From Rhizophagus sp. LPA8_4_AMF (lineage: Eukaryota > Glomeromycota > Glomeromycetes > Glomerales > Glomeraceae): a stretch of 41,719 bases of DNA. Positions 28,401-39,216 of the stretch are shown in pieces (within the stretch, counting starts at the first letter, position 1; each line of letters begins with the position of its first letter). The stretch lies in NCBI GenBank assembly GCA_021464525.1, contig JADRCO010000238.1, positions 1-41,719 on the forward strand, read 5' to 3'. A program made the translations under genes and the position numbers. The notes under the pieces were generated by a model. It searched no databases, had not been told where the DNA came from, and saw only the letters and a list, made by a program, of their open reading frames with translations.

Positions 28401-30833
28401 AATTCTTCGGTATTTTTGGGAAAATCTGGACAATTGGCTACTATCATTCCCTTAAAAGTAAGTTATCATTTGAGTAACCTTGTTTACTATTGAATTTGTT
28501 AATCTGTTTAAATTCGTTTAAATTTGTCTTAATATATTCTTATAACCTTTAATATAGGATGGGAGAAGTGAAGGTTATTTAGAGCTATTTAACCCTGTAC
28601 AGAACATATTATGGAGAGTTACAATGCCATTAGCCATTCCTGATGTTGGATTAATTAAAAAGTGTGTAAGAGTTATTAAAAAATTTATTTAAATTTTTTT
28701 TTTTAATAATTTAAAATATTTTTTATTATTAGGGATCCAACATTAAACGCTATTGGAAGTCCCTATATATTCTTCGAGAGAATGGCCGCAGCTATGTTGG
28801 AATTACCTAATGGTGATTTACTAACTATGGATATTAGTGGTTTGTAATTATACATTTTTTTAATAAATATCTTTTATTTGGAGTTAGATATACAAAATAA
28901 GTTATCACATTGAATTAGGTGTTGTAAGAATATGGCAAGTTGATGCTGGTCAATTAATAAAAGCTGCAAAAACTTGGAGAAAACTTGTTGGGTCTGTTGA
29001 TCAACGTACTTTATCTATCATATATGAAGATTCTGAGGTATTGTTTTTCTTAAGTATGTGGTATATTTTAAAATTGTAATTCAAGTTGTTTTATGATTAG
29101 GGAAATGTAATCTCGGAACATATAGAGAATGACGAAGTAGTTGGTTCGCAGGATAGAAGTTCTGGTAATGGAAGTGGCGAGGGAAATGGAAACGGGAATG
29201 GAGGCTCTGGCGGTGGTGGTGCAGGTGGTGGTGCAGGTGGTGGTTCAGGTGGTGGAGGAGATGACCAATTGAATTTTGAGGGTCGAGAACCTACTTTTAT
29301 TGATGTTAGTAACATGGAAATTGTAAGTAAAAAAATTTTATATGAAATTGATTTTAATTCAAGCTTAAAAAGGTCAATTTTGTAATTGGATTAGAGAACT
29401 GAAGCCAAATCACCTCTTGAACTAACTGATGCTCAAAGGTATGTTTCCTTTTAAAATTATGTGGTTTTTTTATCTTATTATAAAGGAATTAATCCTTATT
29501 TCGTGAAATACTATTAACAATAGAGAATTACATGAAATGTCTATGCAAAAACGCAGAGAACAAATTAATATGACACAAGCAGATTCTGAAAAATTTAGAT
29601 CATATTTAGCAAATGTTCAACGTGAAATTCGTGAATTGCGTGTAATTTTAGAGAGTATTGAAGCAAAAAATAAAGAACGTGTTTGGTTGAAAAATCAAAG
29701 TTCTGGTGATGTTGATGATACAAAATTGTAAGTATATTATTATAGTCAAAGATTTCTTTCTTTTTTTTGTGAATTCTGATATAATTATTTTTTTTAGAAT
29801 TGAAGGGTTAACTGGTGATAGAAATATTTACAAGAGACGTGGTGAAAATGATCCCGAAGTTGGATTCTTTCAACAACATCCTAAAAAAATGTATTTCTTA
29901 TTTGATTTGAGTGCAAGGTAAGTAAACGTAAAAATTAATAATTTTATTACAATATAAAAGATTGAATTATTTCTGATTCGCTTGATAGTATGTATCGATT
30001 TAATTCATATGACCGACGATTGGAACGATCTATGGAAGTTGCACTTAGTGAGTATATTTTTAATATTTTAATAATAAAAAAAAAAAAAAACTAATAAACA
30101 TATTACTTTAACATTAGTGATTATGGAATCATTTAAATCATTTGAGCATAAATTTCAATATAGAATTATTGGACATAGTGGAGATGGACCTAATATAGAG
30201 TTAGTTAAGGAAGGAAAATATCCTCGTACAGAAAAAGAATCATTGAAAATTATAAATCAAATGTTTAATCATTCACAATTTTGTCTAAGTGGTGGTAACC
30301 GTCATTTTTTATTTTTGTGTATTTTTTTTTAGGTTGTAAGGAGACTATTTTTTAATGTATAAATTCTCTTTAATAGATAATACGGTTAGTGCTACCGCTT
30401 ATGCCATTAAAGATATTGTGAAAGAGGAAGCAGATGATTATTTTGTAGTTGTACTTTCTGATGCGAATATTCAACAGTATAGTATTAATCCCGAAGATAT
30501 AGCGAAAGGTAATCAATTAGAGCACATTTACAAAGGTATTTGACATATTATCTGACTCTCTGTCTCTTTCTTATTTATAGCATTGAATGCGGATGAAAGA
30601 GTAACTTCAAGTATAATATTTATTGGTTCTTTAGCAGATCAAGCAGAAAAGTAAGTTCAATATCCTTCATTTGAAGTAATTACCATATTTATAGGAAGAA
30701 AATTATTTCTAATTTAAAAAATTTTTTTAGGCTAAAAAAGTATCTTGGAAATAAGGCACATGTTTGTATGGATAACAAAGATTTACCAAAAATTATGAAA
30801 TCAATATTTTTGGCTTCTATGTTAAAAAGTTAA
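22432..30833 (+). CDS. VWA8: VWA8-type AAA+ ATPase with C-terminal VWA domain
   Basis: Thirty-six exons, 1920 residues (human VWA8 1905). Exons 1-12: 22432-22609, 22682-22782, 22862-22884, 22956-23000, 23085-24239, 24310-24903, 24974-25148, 25223-25394, 25460-25565, 25639-25715, 25792-25809, 25891-26088. Exons 13-24: 26170-26184, 26259-26298, 26375-26564, 26632-26883, 26946-26997, 27053-27247, 27318-27463, 27530-27593, 27662-27745, 27823-27916, 27999-28100, 28232-28457. Exons 25-36: 28558-28661, 28733-28839, 28919-29037, 29101-29322, 29395-29438, 29524-29727, 29798-29917, 29989-30047, 30118-30294, 30377-30508, 30581-30650, 30731-30833. Three AAA modules: GPPGNLRRG (116-124), GGKGVGKS (483-490), GNQGVGKN (822-829, Asn at the usual Ser/Thr), with VVDEADKAP in the third. 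A Gly-rich linker (1565-1597) precedes a coiled segment and a VWA domain with MIDAS DLSAS (1737-1741) and VVVLSDAN. In animals VWA8 is a mitochondrial ATPase; the N-terminus here is basic and Asn-rich, not a clear presequence. Confidence 0.93.
25792..25809 (+). other. 18-nt microexon of VWA8 (exon 11)
   Basis: Encodes part of V-K-A-V-K-N-G between an AG acceptor and a GC donor. Without it the conserved KAVKNGYVLVVDEADK segment of the third ATPase module is lost and the frame breaks. Confidence 0.8.
25810..25890 (+). other. GC-AG intron in VWA8 (intron 11)
   Basis: The donor is GCAAGT after AATG; the acceptor is TATATAG before GCTATGTA. The join gives AAT GGC TAT (N-G-Y) in frame with VLVVDEADK. 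No GT donor nearby restores the frame. Confidence 0.82.
26170..26184 (+). other. 15-nt microexon of VWA8 (exon 13)
   Basis: GATTCCCTTTTCTTG, flanked by ATTTATAG and GTAAGT, joins to give RPGFPFLGNDF, a strongly conserved VWA8 stretch. Phases match on both sides (2+12+1). Confidence 0.85.
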
Positions 30834-33249
30834 TTTATTTAGACATATTTAATATTTTAATTATTAATTTCTTTATATCAAGGAAATTACAATTATTAAT
30901 ATTATAAATTATCCCAAGAATTTATATTATTGTTACTTTTTTAACTTATATTAAACGTGGAATGAAAATAATGTTTTATATTAAAATTGCGTATCAATTT
31001 TAACAATAAAAGTATAATTATACGATAACATTAGAAAATGATACAAAACAAAAATACAAAACAAAAAAAAGAAAATTTCTTCTCTATCTAGTATCTCGAC
31101 AGACAAATCCGACAAAACCTAACCTTGCTATTATCATCATGCTTGTCAGTGCCAACTTAATATTTTAAGCCAAAGCATACTACCGCACTCGAAAGGATAA
31201 TATTAACACAATACCTATGAAATGAGAATTATTCTTGATTGCATTAATAATCTAATATGGTTAATACATTGAGCTTTGATTCCAAATAATGACATATACG
31301 ATTCTGCGTATAAAAGTTTTTAAAAAATAAATTTATTTGAACAAATAAAATTGGTATCGGAATATAATGAATTATTCAATAGTACTCGTATTTATTTCCC
31401 ATTTGTTGGATATTTCTTCTAATTTTAACACTCCATGATGATATGAACTCAACATTTAATGCTTAAGAATATAGTATTATCCATTTTAATTCATCGTCAA
31501 GTTCTAAAGTAAAATTTGATTAATGTTTATGAAATTACAAGTACAGTTATACCAAAAGGAGGATTACGACATTGAATTTCATTTCGGGGATTGTTTTCAT
31601 TTCATTTCATTTTTATTTTTTTTAACCTTGGTCAACCTTAGTAAAACAGCAAAGCTTACCATATTTTTGATGTGAATAATGTTCTTGGAAATCCTAAAAA
31701 TGAAAAATGAACATTCAACCTCCACCAAATACCACTTGTCCGGAATTTCAATAATTTCTTCGTCAGCACCTTTTCAAACTATAATACATCGGCTCCTTTT
31801 TATATACGATGCTCGAAGATAACAAGCGTCCGAAGCGGTCACATTATTTGATTAATTTTATAACCAGTTAACAAAAATGTATAAAAAACGTAACATAAAA
31901 TAAGTCCTTTTTTAGCGGCAAAGAATGCGTAATATCGTTACAATAATAATATGAATAAAATCGTTAAATTTTTTTAAAAAAAATCATATAAAATAAATCG
32001 TTAGAATTTTCCTAAAAATATCATGATTATTTTCAAAATAGTGCGCCAATAGTCTCTTATGAATATAAGCTGCTGGTATTCGCGATTATTTTCTGGCATT
32101 AATAAGAGATTATTGGTGTTTTTCTCATCTGAACATACCAGGACGCACCGTTTGAAAATGAAATTTCGATGCGAAGCAATAGACTAATACCTGTGTGCAT
32201 ACATGATACGAGAGAGTCCTACGCTCACGCTTCGGATAATTACAGTTCGAGTCGTTATGTCGAAGTTATTATTTTGTAATCGGCACCGAATTGGCTATTA
32301 TTCCGATTAGTAAATATAAATCGACATACTGTAAATTTCAGAGTGAAAAAGAATTTTTAATCATATTAATTGTACGACCTTGTGTAATTATAAATCATCT
32401 CTTACTATTTGTGGATAAATCTCAGACAAGCATATTTATATCAAATTTTTCTTCAACTTCTAACTCTTTCATAAAGATAAAAACTTGTTACTAAAATTAC
32501 AAAATGTCCAATATTTTTCGTGCTTTATTTCCTACATAATTTCGCACTAAGCATCGTTGCTGGTTTTAGCCCTACGACTGGTTATACAACTTGTTGTAGA
32601 TAAGCCTCGTGGTGTATCAAGCTACAAACTGTATCCACTGATTCTACGACTGGCCACACGACTGCAAATTACTTAGAATGCAATATTAATTATAGCTTGG
32701 AGTTTTTAGATGAGTTCGAAAAACGAAATACTAAATTCATTGAGCGACAAGTCGCAGTTACCGGAATAAATACTAGGGACTGTAATGTAAAATATATTGC
32801 GCAATATAAATTCTTATACCTCCCATGTATGGTATCCATCCATGTAATATTTACTCTATAAAATACACCCGATGTTGGCAGATTATTAACAAATAATTTA
32901 TTTTTATGAGATGAATGAATTACATAATTTATTATAAAAACATTTGAGTAGCATGGTGAGGGAGTACGCGGATCATAGGTCATTAATGCGGGTCCCAGCA
33001 TCATACTAACTCGTTCTACTACCACCACCAACAATTCTACTTGCTATTACTACTACTACCTGCAAAATTAACTACTTTCTTTTTTTTTGCTTTTTTATCG
33101 GGCTAATTGGTAATTTTATCCATAGAAGTTATTCTTGGAGTATTTTTGGTGCCAAAAGAATCCAATCAATGTGCTAGCACTAAGAATAAACGTTTAATAG
33201 AACATTATACATTCGTGATATTTATCTGTATATTCAGTATATTGTCCTA
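30834..33249. other. Gene-poor AT-rich region
   Basis: Downstream of VWA8. I see no convincing gene. A 114-codon minus-strand ORF at 32690-33034 has no recognisable family and begins in a short GTT/GTA-type microsatellite. The only strong structure is the inverted repeat at 32027-32160. Confidence 0.45.
32027..32160. repeat. Long imperfect inverted repeat with one-sided bulge
   Basis: The inner arms 32046-32064 (CCAATAGTCTCTTATGAAT) and 32098-32116 pair at 17 of 19 positions around a loop of about 33 bases. An outer pair, ATTTTCAAAATAGTGCG just left and CGCACCGTTTGAAAAT on the right, is also complementary, but on the right about 27 bases intervene between inner and outer arms. This fits an old foldback element or a structured RNA. 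Confidence 0.5.
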
Positions 33250-33473
33250 GGATACGCAACTCATGGAGGTGAATGGTTTGATCTGACTAGAAAGGAATAA
33301 GACGCAGATATGTCATCATTTCTATCTCACGACACCCTAAAAATGCTCCGGAATGGGCGTACAAACCTCAAAATACGCCCGTCGATACAGATTTTTCTGG
33401 TCCTGACACTCCGGCTGATAATCATGAATCGCAGTCACAAACTGATGATAATACCCAAACCGAATATAATTAA
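33250..33473 (+). pseudogene. C-terminal relic of an unknown protein gene
   Basis: ATHGGEWFDLTRKE ends in a stop at about 33300; a shifted frame then runs RRRYVIISISRHPKNAPEW and continues AYKPQNTPVDTDFSGPDTP to a stop at 33471-33473. The second part has a normal, non-AT-driven amino-acid mix and a Pro/Asp/Gln-rich tail. One frameshift separates the two. It is probably a decayed 3' end of a gene or transposon ORF; I cannot name the family. Confidence 0.4.
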
Positions 33474-33779
33474 TTACATTAGATAGTTATTTTATTATTA
33501 AATTTAGTTTCTGTACGCCTTCTTTAAATTTTATCATTTAATATTGTTAGGTCCTTAAAAAGAATAAGCAGTAATTAAATTATGTAAGCAGAAGGTTTGT
33601 ATATATCAAACTGTATATAAATAAAAGGTATAACGAAAAAATCCAATCAGACGTTTAGTATAGCACACTTCGGCATATACATTCAATCATGAATAAAGGA
33701 TTTCACAAATAAAACTATACACTTAAACACAAATTGGGACAACCTTTTATTTCGTTAATAAAACTTTATTATCTTTTTG

Positions 33780-33943
33780 TTATCTGAAAGAAATATTACT
33801 ACAAAAAATTGATCTATATTTATAATAAAATATTACATATAATAAATATTTGTTATATCTAATAAATTTAATATATAAAATATATTTAATAAATTTATAT
33901 TTAATAAATATAATAAATTTTATATATCTAATAAATGTAATAT
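33780..33943. repeat. AT-only degenerate tandem repeat
   Basis: Variants of 'taataaatttaatata' repeat across the stretch immediately before the retroposon-like insertion. Confidence 0.55.
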
Positions 33944-33960
33944 ACAGTATTAAATTTGTT

Positions 33961-34413
33961 TATTTTTAATATTAGACATAGGCTGAGAAACAGTTACATA
34001 GACGGTTACATGAAAATAAAATTAACATGGCTAAACAATCGTACTAATAAGTGATTCAAACCTCCCCAAAGGAGCGGCTGCCCTGCCTCCTGTTAAACAC
34101 TTCGAGGCATAGCCAAGCTATGTACAAGTAAAATAAGAAAAACTAATACTAAAAATAGAAAAATTACAAGAATTCAAGAAATCTGAATAAAAAGGAAAAT
34201 AAACTCTATGATCATTAAAATAAGAAATACGATCAAGATAAATCGAACTAAAATGGGACCATCCTCCCGAATGTAAATAATTAGAAGTTGTCCAGAGGAT
34301 CCAGCGTGGAACGTAAGAATCCTGTTGTTTAGGACATATCAAGTGGTCAATACGAATGGAATCGTTGTAACGATGATCAGGACCGTAGACGCGAAAGGAC
34401 CATAATCGGTCCA
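33961..34413 (-). mobile_element. 453-bp retroposon-like insertion with 17-bp target-site duplication
   Basis: ACAGTATTAAATTTGTT occurs at 33944-33960 and again at 34414-34430, exactly flanking the insert. Read on the minus strand, the element starts TTGGACCGATTATGG and ends in an A-rich ATTAAAAATA. A long variable-length duplication and A-rich 3' end are the marks of target-primed (LINE/SINE-type) insertion. The minus strand is open from the very 5' edge for about 98 codons (DRLWSFRVYGPDHRYNDS to FSYFTCT), ending at 34118, followed by a GC-richer 3' segment with a CATAGCCAAGCTATG hairpin. Being open at its edge suggests a 5'-truncated copy. The low divergence of the duplication suggests a recent insertion. 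Confidence 0.75.
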
Positions 34414-34430
34414 ACAGTATTAAATTTGTT

Positions 34431-35242
34431 AGATAATTGGAAGTACTTTTCTAAGAATACTGGACCGGCACATGATGATCACATGACAGCATTATTATAC
34501 TTTTTTTCGTCTGGTGGACCTAACTGTCCCAACCAATTAAAATAGATGAATAATGATGATTATGTGTCTCAGATTAGCGTCTCACGGAATGCAATTATGG
34601 AAATGAAAAGTGTAGCCAATAAAATATCAGAGGTAGGACGAGACCATTGTATGATCGATTTTTTGTTTATTCATCATTTTTCATTAATCTTGATTTCAAT
34701 CTCTTGAATGTAGTTTGTTATTGGACATTCTATTTCAAAAATTTTCTTTTTTTAATATAAAATTTTCTTTATTTTTTCAGACAATTTGGGAGAAAAAGTA
34801 GAGATAAACCTTTAATATATTTACGCTTTCACGGTAAAGAACTATCAAGCTTCGAATTATAAACGGAATAATTGTGAAATAATATAAATCACTTAATTCT
34901 GAATAAAAAAATGTTACATGGACAGTAAAACTCTATAGACGAAAAAAGTTAGCGTATTATCATAGCTTCATGACCCTTTTTCACACTGAATTTTTTAAAA
35001 AAAATTAATAAAATTAGACGAGGATATGTTGAATAAATGGAAATCCTGATCATGTGACTTTAAATTTCCAAATCCAAATTTTGCCTTTAAAGTTGTGTAA
35101 CGATGACGTTACTATTTTAGCTATATAGCTAACTATATTCAATTCATATAAAATTTGTTACATTTGTAATTTATTAATCATTTGAAGTTTTAATTATTTT
35201 TCTTTTTAATAAACAATGAAAAATGACTTTTTTTTTTATTAA
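34431..35242. other. Gene-free stretch
   Basis: Mixed AT-rich DNA with no open frame I can support. It includes the region downstream of the kinase-like gene. Confidence 0.45.
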
Positions 35243-37564
35243 TTAAATTCCTATTTTCTTCTTCATAAGTTCTTCATCAAACATATTATATCTGATCACA
35301 ACATAGGTGGTTCTATTCAATAAGAATAAACAAATAATAAGATAAATAAATGTCAAAAAATAAAAGAAAAAGATTCTCATAACAATTTTCCAATTTTTTA
35401 ATAATATCGAAGACAGGTTGTTCATGATCCAATAATGATGCATTTCTGTTACAAGTTCTATAAATTTATTTAAGAAATTATTGAGTTAAAAGAATGATAA
35501 TATAATTCAGGAATTAAAAAGTAATTATAAAAAATTTAAATACCTTTAAGATAAGCATTATAAAAGATAATATCATATTGTGTAAATATATTTTCTGTAT
35601 AATATTTAGAAATTAATAAAGATTATGAACCTTATTTTTAATTTTTTTTAAAAAAAACCATTATATAAATACCTTTGGAATAATAGGGTTCAGTATTAGG
35701 AAATGTACCAGGAATTATAGATAATTCATCTTTTTTGCTATATGATGTGGATTGATCTGCTGATAAAGGTTCAAATAATTTCGTAACTATTTCTTTACCC
35801 AATTTTAGTAAATTATCCTTAGATGATTGTAATTCAAGGTGATCAATATCTACCACATCATTATTTGTTAGTTTAGTATTTATAAGTGTAGTATTTGTTA
35901 ATGTATTCGTATACACATTAGTATCTGAATCCGTATCTATGTTTGAATCAGCATTGGTATCTATTTTTGTATCTATATTTGCATTTTTCATTGCATCTAT
36001 ATTTGCATCTATAATTGCATCTATATTTGTATCTATATTTGCATCTCTATTTGTATCTAAAATTGTATCTACATTTATATTTGTATCTATATTTGTATTT
36101 GTAATTGCATTTATAAGTGGCAATTGATATGTTTCTTCAGTATTGATTGAATTGTTTATTTCATTGATGAAATAAGAGGATAAGGATAATTTCTTTGTGG
36201 GATTAATAATTTCTTGATTTTGTTGATTAGATAAAATCGATTTAAAATGTTTTGGAATTGATTGATCCTCATCTTCATCATCAGAAATATCTAAAGTATT
36301 GTGTATATAAATAGGATCAAATTCTTTTATATTATTAACAATAATTTGATCTGAATTTAAAAAAGGTGTAATGATATCATTCATATTTTTATTCCAAGAA
36401 CCAATCCACCATTCTCTTAATTGTTTATGAATCATTTTAATTGTAGGACGTTTTCTTGAATCATGATTCCAACATTTACTTATTAATAATTCTAAATTAT
36501 AAGGTAATCTAGGATAACTAGAATGATTTTTAAATAATTGAGGTTTCTTAATTATTATAGGAAGATTTCTTTTTTTATTTTGATCAAAAAATATTCTTTG
36601 AGTAGTAATTTCCCATAATATTATACCAAAACAATAAATATCAGATTCTTTAGTATAATTTTTTCCATTAATTATTTCAGGTGGAATAAAATTTAATAAA
36701 CCATAACTATTATTAAATCCAGGAATTTTAATTTCATGTTTTGGATTTAATTTATTTGATGGATGAGTTAATCCTAAATCACTTAAAATGATTTTATTAT
36801 CCATGTTACATAAAATATTATTCGTATGTAAATTTTCATGTAATAATTCTGAATTATGAAGTTGTAATAAAGTTGATGAAACGTCCATTAATATTTCTAA
36901 TTTTTCTAACCAAAGTAAATTTGATGATAATTTACTTTGATTTAAATAATTTTGAACATTAGTTTCCAAGTATTGACTTATTATAGCATAATTTTTTGTT
37001 GTTGAATCTTGGGTAATCCCATAATAACGAATCAATCCAGATATATTATAATTTTGAGCCGAAAATATCTATAATAAGTAAATGAAAAAAATTTTAATTT
37101 ATATATATTGAATGATAAATATTATCAATATTATCCGGTTTGAAAGGATATAATAATATCTATGTCGTGTATTTATTTACCTGATGTAATAAATCCGATT
37201 GAATATTTTCCGAATTATTTAAAATTTTAACAGCGACAGTACAATTTTTTTCATATCTTTTCCAACAATTTTCATCATAATTCCAATAACCTAAATAACC
37301 ATCTTTCCAAATAGCTTTATAAACTGTACTAAATCTACCTTTACCTATACAATTTTGTATTATTAATCTATTTTCTGGTATCCATTCAATTATTTCTTGA
37401 TATGATGAAGAATTTAATTGTATCTTTTTAATTAATTCATCAATAATCTTATTTCCACTAGTCCAATTATTGAAATTATTTTTAAAATGTTTATGATTAC
37501 ATGATTTACACCAATCATAAGAAGATTTTGGTTGTTGGCATCCTTGACAATTTCCAAACGACAT
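35243..37564 (-). CDS. Kinase-like protein, probable pseudokinase, with NID-repeat tail
   Basis: Four exons: 37564-37181, 37068-35673, 35594-35544, 35457-35243; 681 residues. The N-terminus has a CX2C-X9-CX2C cluster (C6, C9, C19, C22) and NNWTSGN, seen in the expanded tyrosine-kinase-like family of Glomeromycotina. The kinase domain has the glycine loop GKGRFSTVYKAIWK (74-87), Lys113 in CTVAVKIL, HENLHTNNIL (205-214) where HRDLHxxNIL is expected, DLG (225-227), PPEIINGK and SDIYCFGIILWEI. The catalytic Asp position is Asn207, so catalysis is doubtful. After the domain comes an acidic linker and a degenerate Asn-Ile-Asp repeat. Exons 3-4 are less certain: the phase-consistent reading gives a hydrophobic segment (IFFFYFLTFIYLIICLFLL), while another frame of exon 4 is also open. 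Confidence 0.72.
35935..36115 (-). repeat. Coding minisatellite encoding NIDT/NIDA units
   Basis: On the plus strand, variants of 'tttgtatctata' recur about 14 times in 12-base steps, some with 6-base extensions. On the minus strand they encode runs such as DTNIDAIIDANIDA within the kinase-like gene. All units are multiples of three, so length change keeps the frame. Confidence 0.8.
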
Positions 37565-39216
37565 TTTTCTTAAAAAAGTTGATTTTTCTTAAGTAAATAA
37601 TTTAAATATATTATTTTTCAAATCAAAAAAAAAGAAGAAAAAAAAAAGTGGGTATATGGAGTATATAGAGTATATATAGTATATATAATTTACAGAATTT
37701 TAAATATACAAAATAAAAATGATCGTTAAAAGCATAATATGTGTGTATATATATATAAATATAAACATCAATTTCTTTTAATTTCTTTACTAAAAATACT
37801 TTTTTCTTTAAAGAAAATTTTAATAGAAAAAAAACGGTTTATAATTTCTTTTTTCATTATAGTTTGTTCTGATATAGTTATAAGAAGTCTTTAATGGAAA
37901 TCTACGGAATTTTGGAAACGTCATTATTGTGGTTTGTTTACCTAAAAAAGGTAATTTCAGCCCGACGTATTATCCTGTGGAAGCCGATCATTCCTGAATT
38001 TTCCGTCTAAATAAAGAATTTCATTGTTGAAATTAGTGCTACTCTTTAAAGACAAAAATAGACAACGAATTAATTATTATGATTAACATTCACAGAGAAA
38101 AAAAAAGATGGGAGCACTTAACAAGTAGTAACAATTAAAGAATGTATAAATTTGATTAAAGGGAGAAAACTACCAAAAAAAAACAGATAATGATAACAGA
38201 CGGATAATAGGTAATATCTTATCTGTTGTTAAATAATAAATAATCAAGTCTGGAAGGATAATAACATTTATGTTATAAGGATAGTAGAAAATAACATAGA
38301 TATAATACTGTATTATCAATAAATCTAATTTTGTATTCATTTTGACGTATGTGCATAAACGTATTATTTGTCTATTGTTAATGAAAATACCGTATATATT
38401 TATTTTTTTCCGCTCAAGTTGTTACCACGCACTAAATGTAACGATATACAGTCAACTATTATGGACAAATATTGTACAGTTATTATGATTCGTTTTAAAT
38501 ATTTTTTAAATGAAATGCCCATAATCTTTTTATTATTATTAGTATAAAAATGGTTCGTGGCACGGATTTACGATTTGAACGGTATTTTAAGGCTTTATTG
38601 ACATAATAATTCCAAAAAAAACGAAAAAAAACTTTGTTTTTACTATTATATCGTTAATGCACTTGGAAGATTGGAAGCACCATTGGAAGGTTTGGAAGCA
38701 TAATTTTCTAATAAAATCATTTGGATTGGAAGCTTCCAATCAAATATTTAACTATTGGAAGCATATCACTGCGTTAATGTAACACTAATTCCCAAAAATG
38801 GATCGACGAATAAAAGCATTTCTATCAGCTATTTTTTTTTTCACTTTGTTTTTAATTGGAAATTTCTAGTAGAATATACTGGCACATTTTTTTTTTACAA
38901 TGCATACGTCGTCAATTCATCTATTACAAGTTATTATAATTGGTAATAATGGTTATTATCAAATAATCTATGTTTGACCTAGTTGATCTAAGAAACGATT
39001 CAATGTTTCCAATTTTGGAGATTTAAAGATTGATTATGCAAAAAAAACATTTTTTCATATGAAAAGATTGCATTGAAAGAACATATTTTATGCCTAATCA
39101 TGCACTTAAATAATAAATAACTATCGTGAAAGCTGCTTTTTATTAGATAATAAAATTTTCTTCAAAATATTCCTCATTTCTATATAGACTTTTCGATAAA
39201 TTTCTTTTTTGTCAAA
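37565..39216. promoter_or_regulatory. Long intergenic region upstream of the kinase-like gene
   Basis: Contains AT-rich runs, a GTATAT-type simple repeat near 37650-37770 and the TTGGAAG cluster at 38663-38761. No gene supported. Confidence 0.4.
38663..38761. repeat. Cluster of TTGGAAG motifs with an 18-bp perfect palindrome
   Basis: Six forward TTGGAAG copies (38663, 38671, 38683, 38692, 38726, 38755) and one inverted copy lie in 99 bp. The inverted pair forms GATTGGAAGCTTCCAATC at 38724-38741. Its core GGAAGCTTCC also fits the heat-shock-element pattern nGAAnnTTCn, but only as two units. Confidence 0.6.

Noticed and set aside
29097..29315. Minus-strand Pro-rich ORF
   Set aside because: It is the antisense shadow of the VWA8 Gly-rich linker.
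30331..30376. Earlier AG acceptor (TTTTTTTTTAG near 30332) for VWA8 exon 34
   Set aside because: It has the better pyrimidine tract, but using it meets an in-frame stop within eight codons; the later AG restores the conserved frame.
32225..32262. GTTCGAGTC, possible tRNA T arm
   Set aside because: The flanking bases do not form a T stem and no acceptor stem is present.
32690..33034. 114-codon minus-strand ORF
   Set aside because: It starts inside a trinucleotide microsatellite and shows no family motif. Kept only as a note in the intergenic entry.
33780..33943. Possible CRISPR-like regular repeat
   Set aside because: Units are degenerate and AT-only with no distinct spacers, and the host is eukaryotic.
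34045..34075. tRNA B-box-like GGTTTGAATCA, possible tRNA or tRNA-derived SINE
   Set aside because: No matching A box or cloverleaf, and it lies near the 3' rather than the 5' end of the element.
35939..36127. Plus-strand hydrophobic ORF (repeated VSIFASI)
   Set aside because: Antisense shadow of the NID minisatellite in the kinase-like gene.
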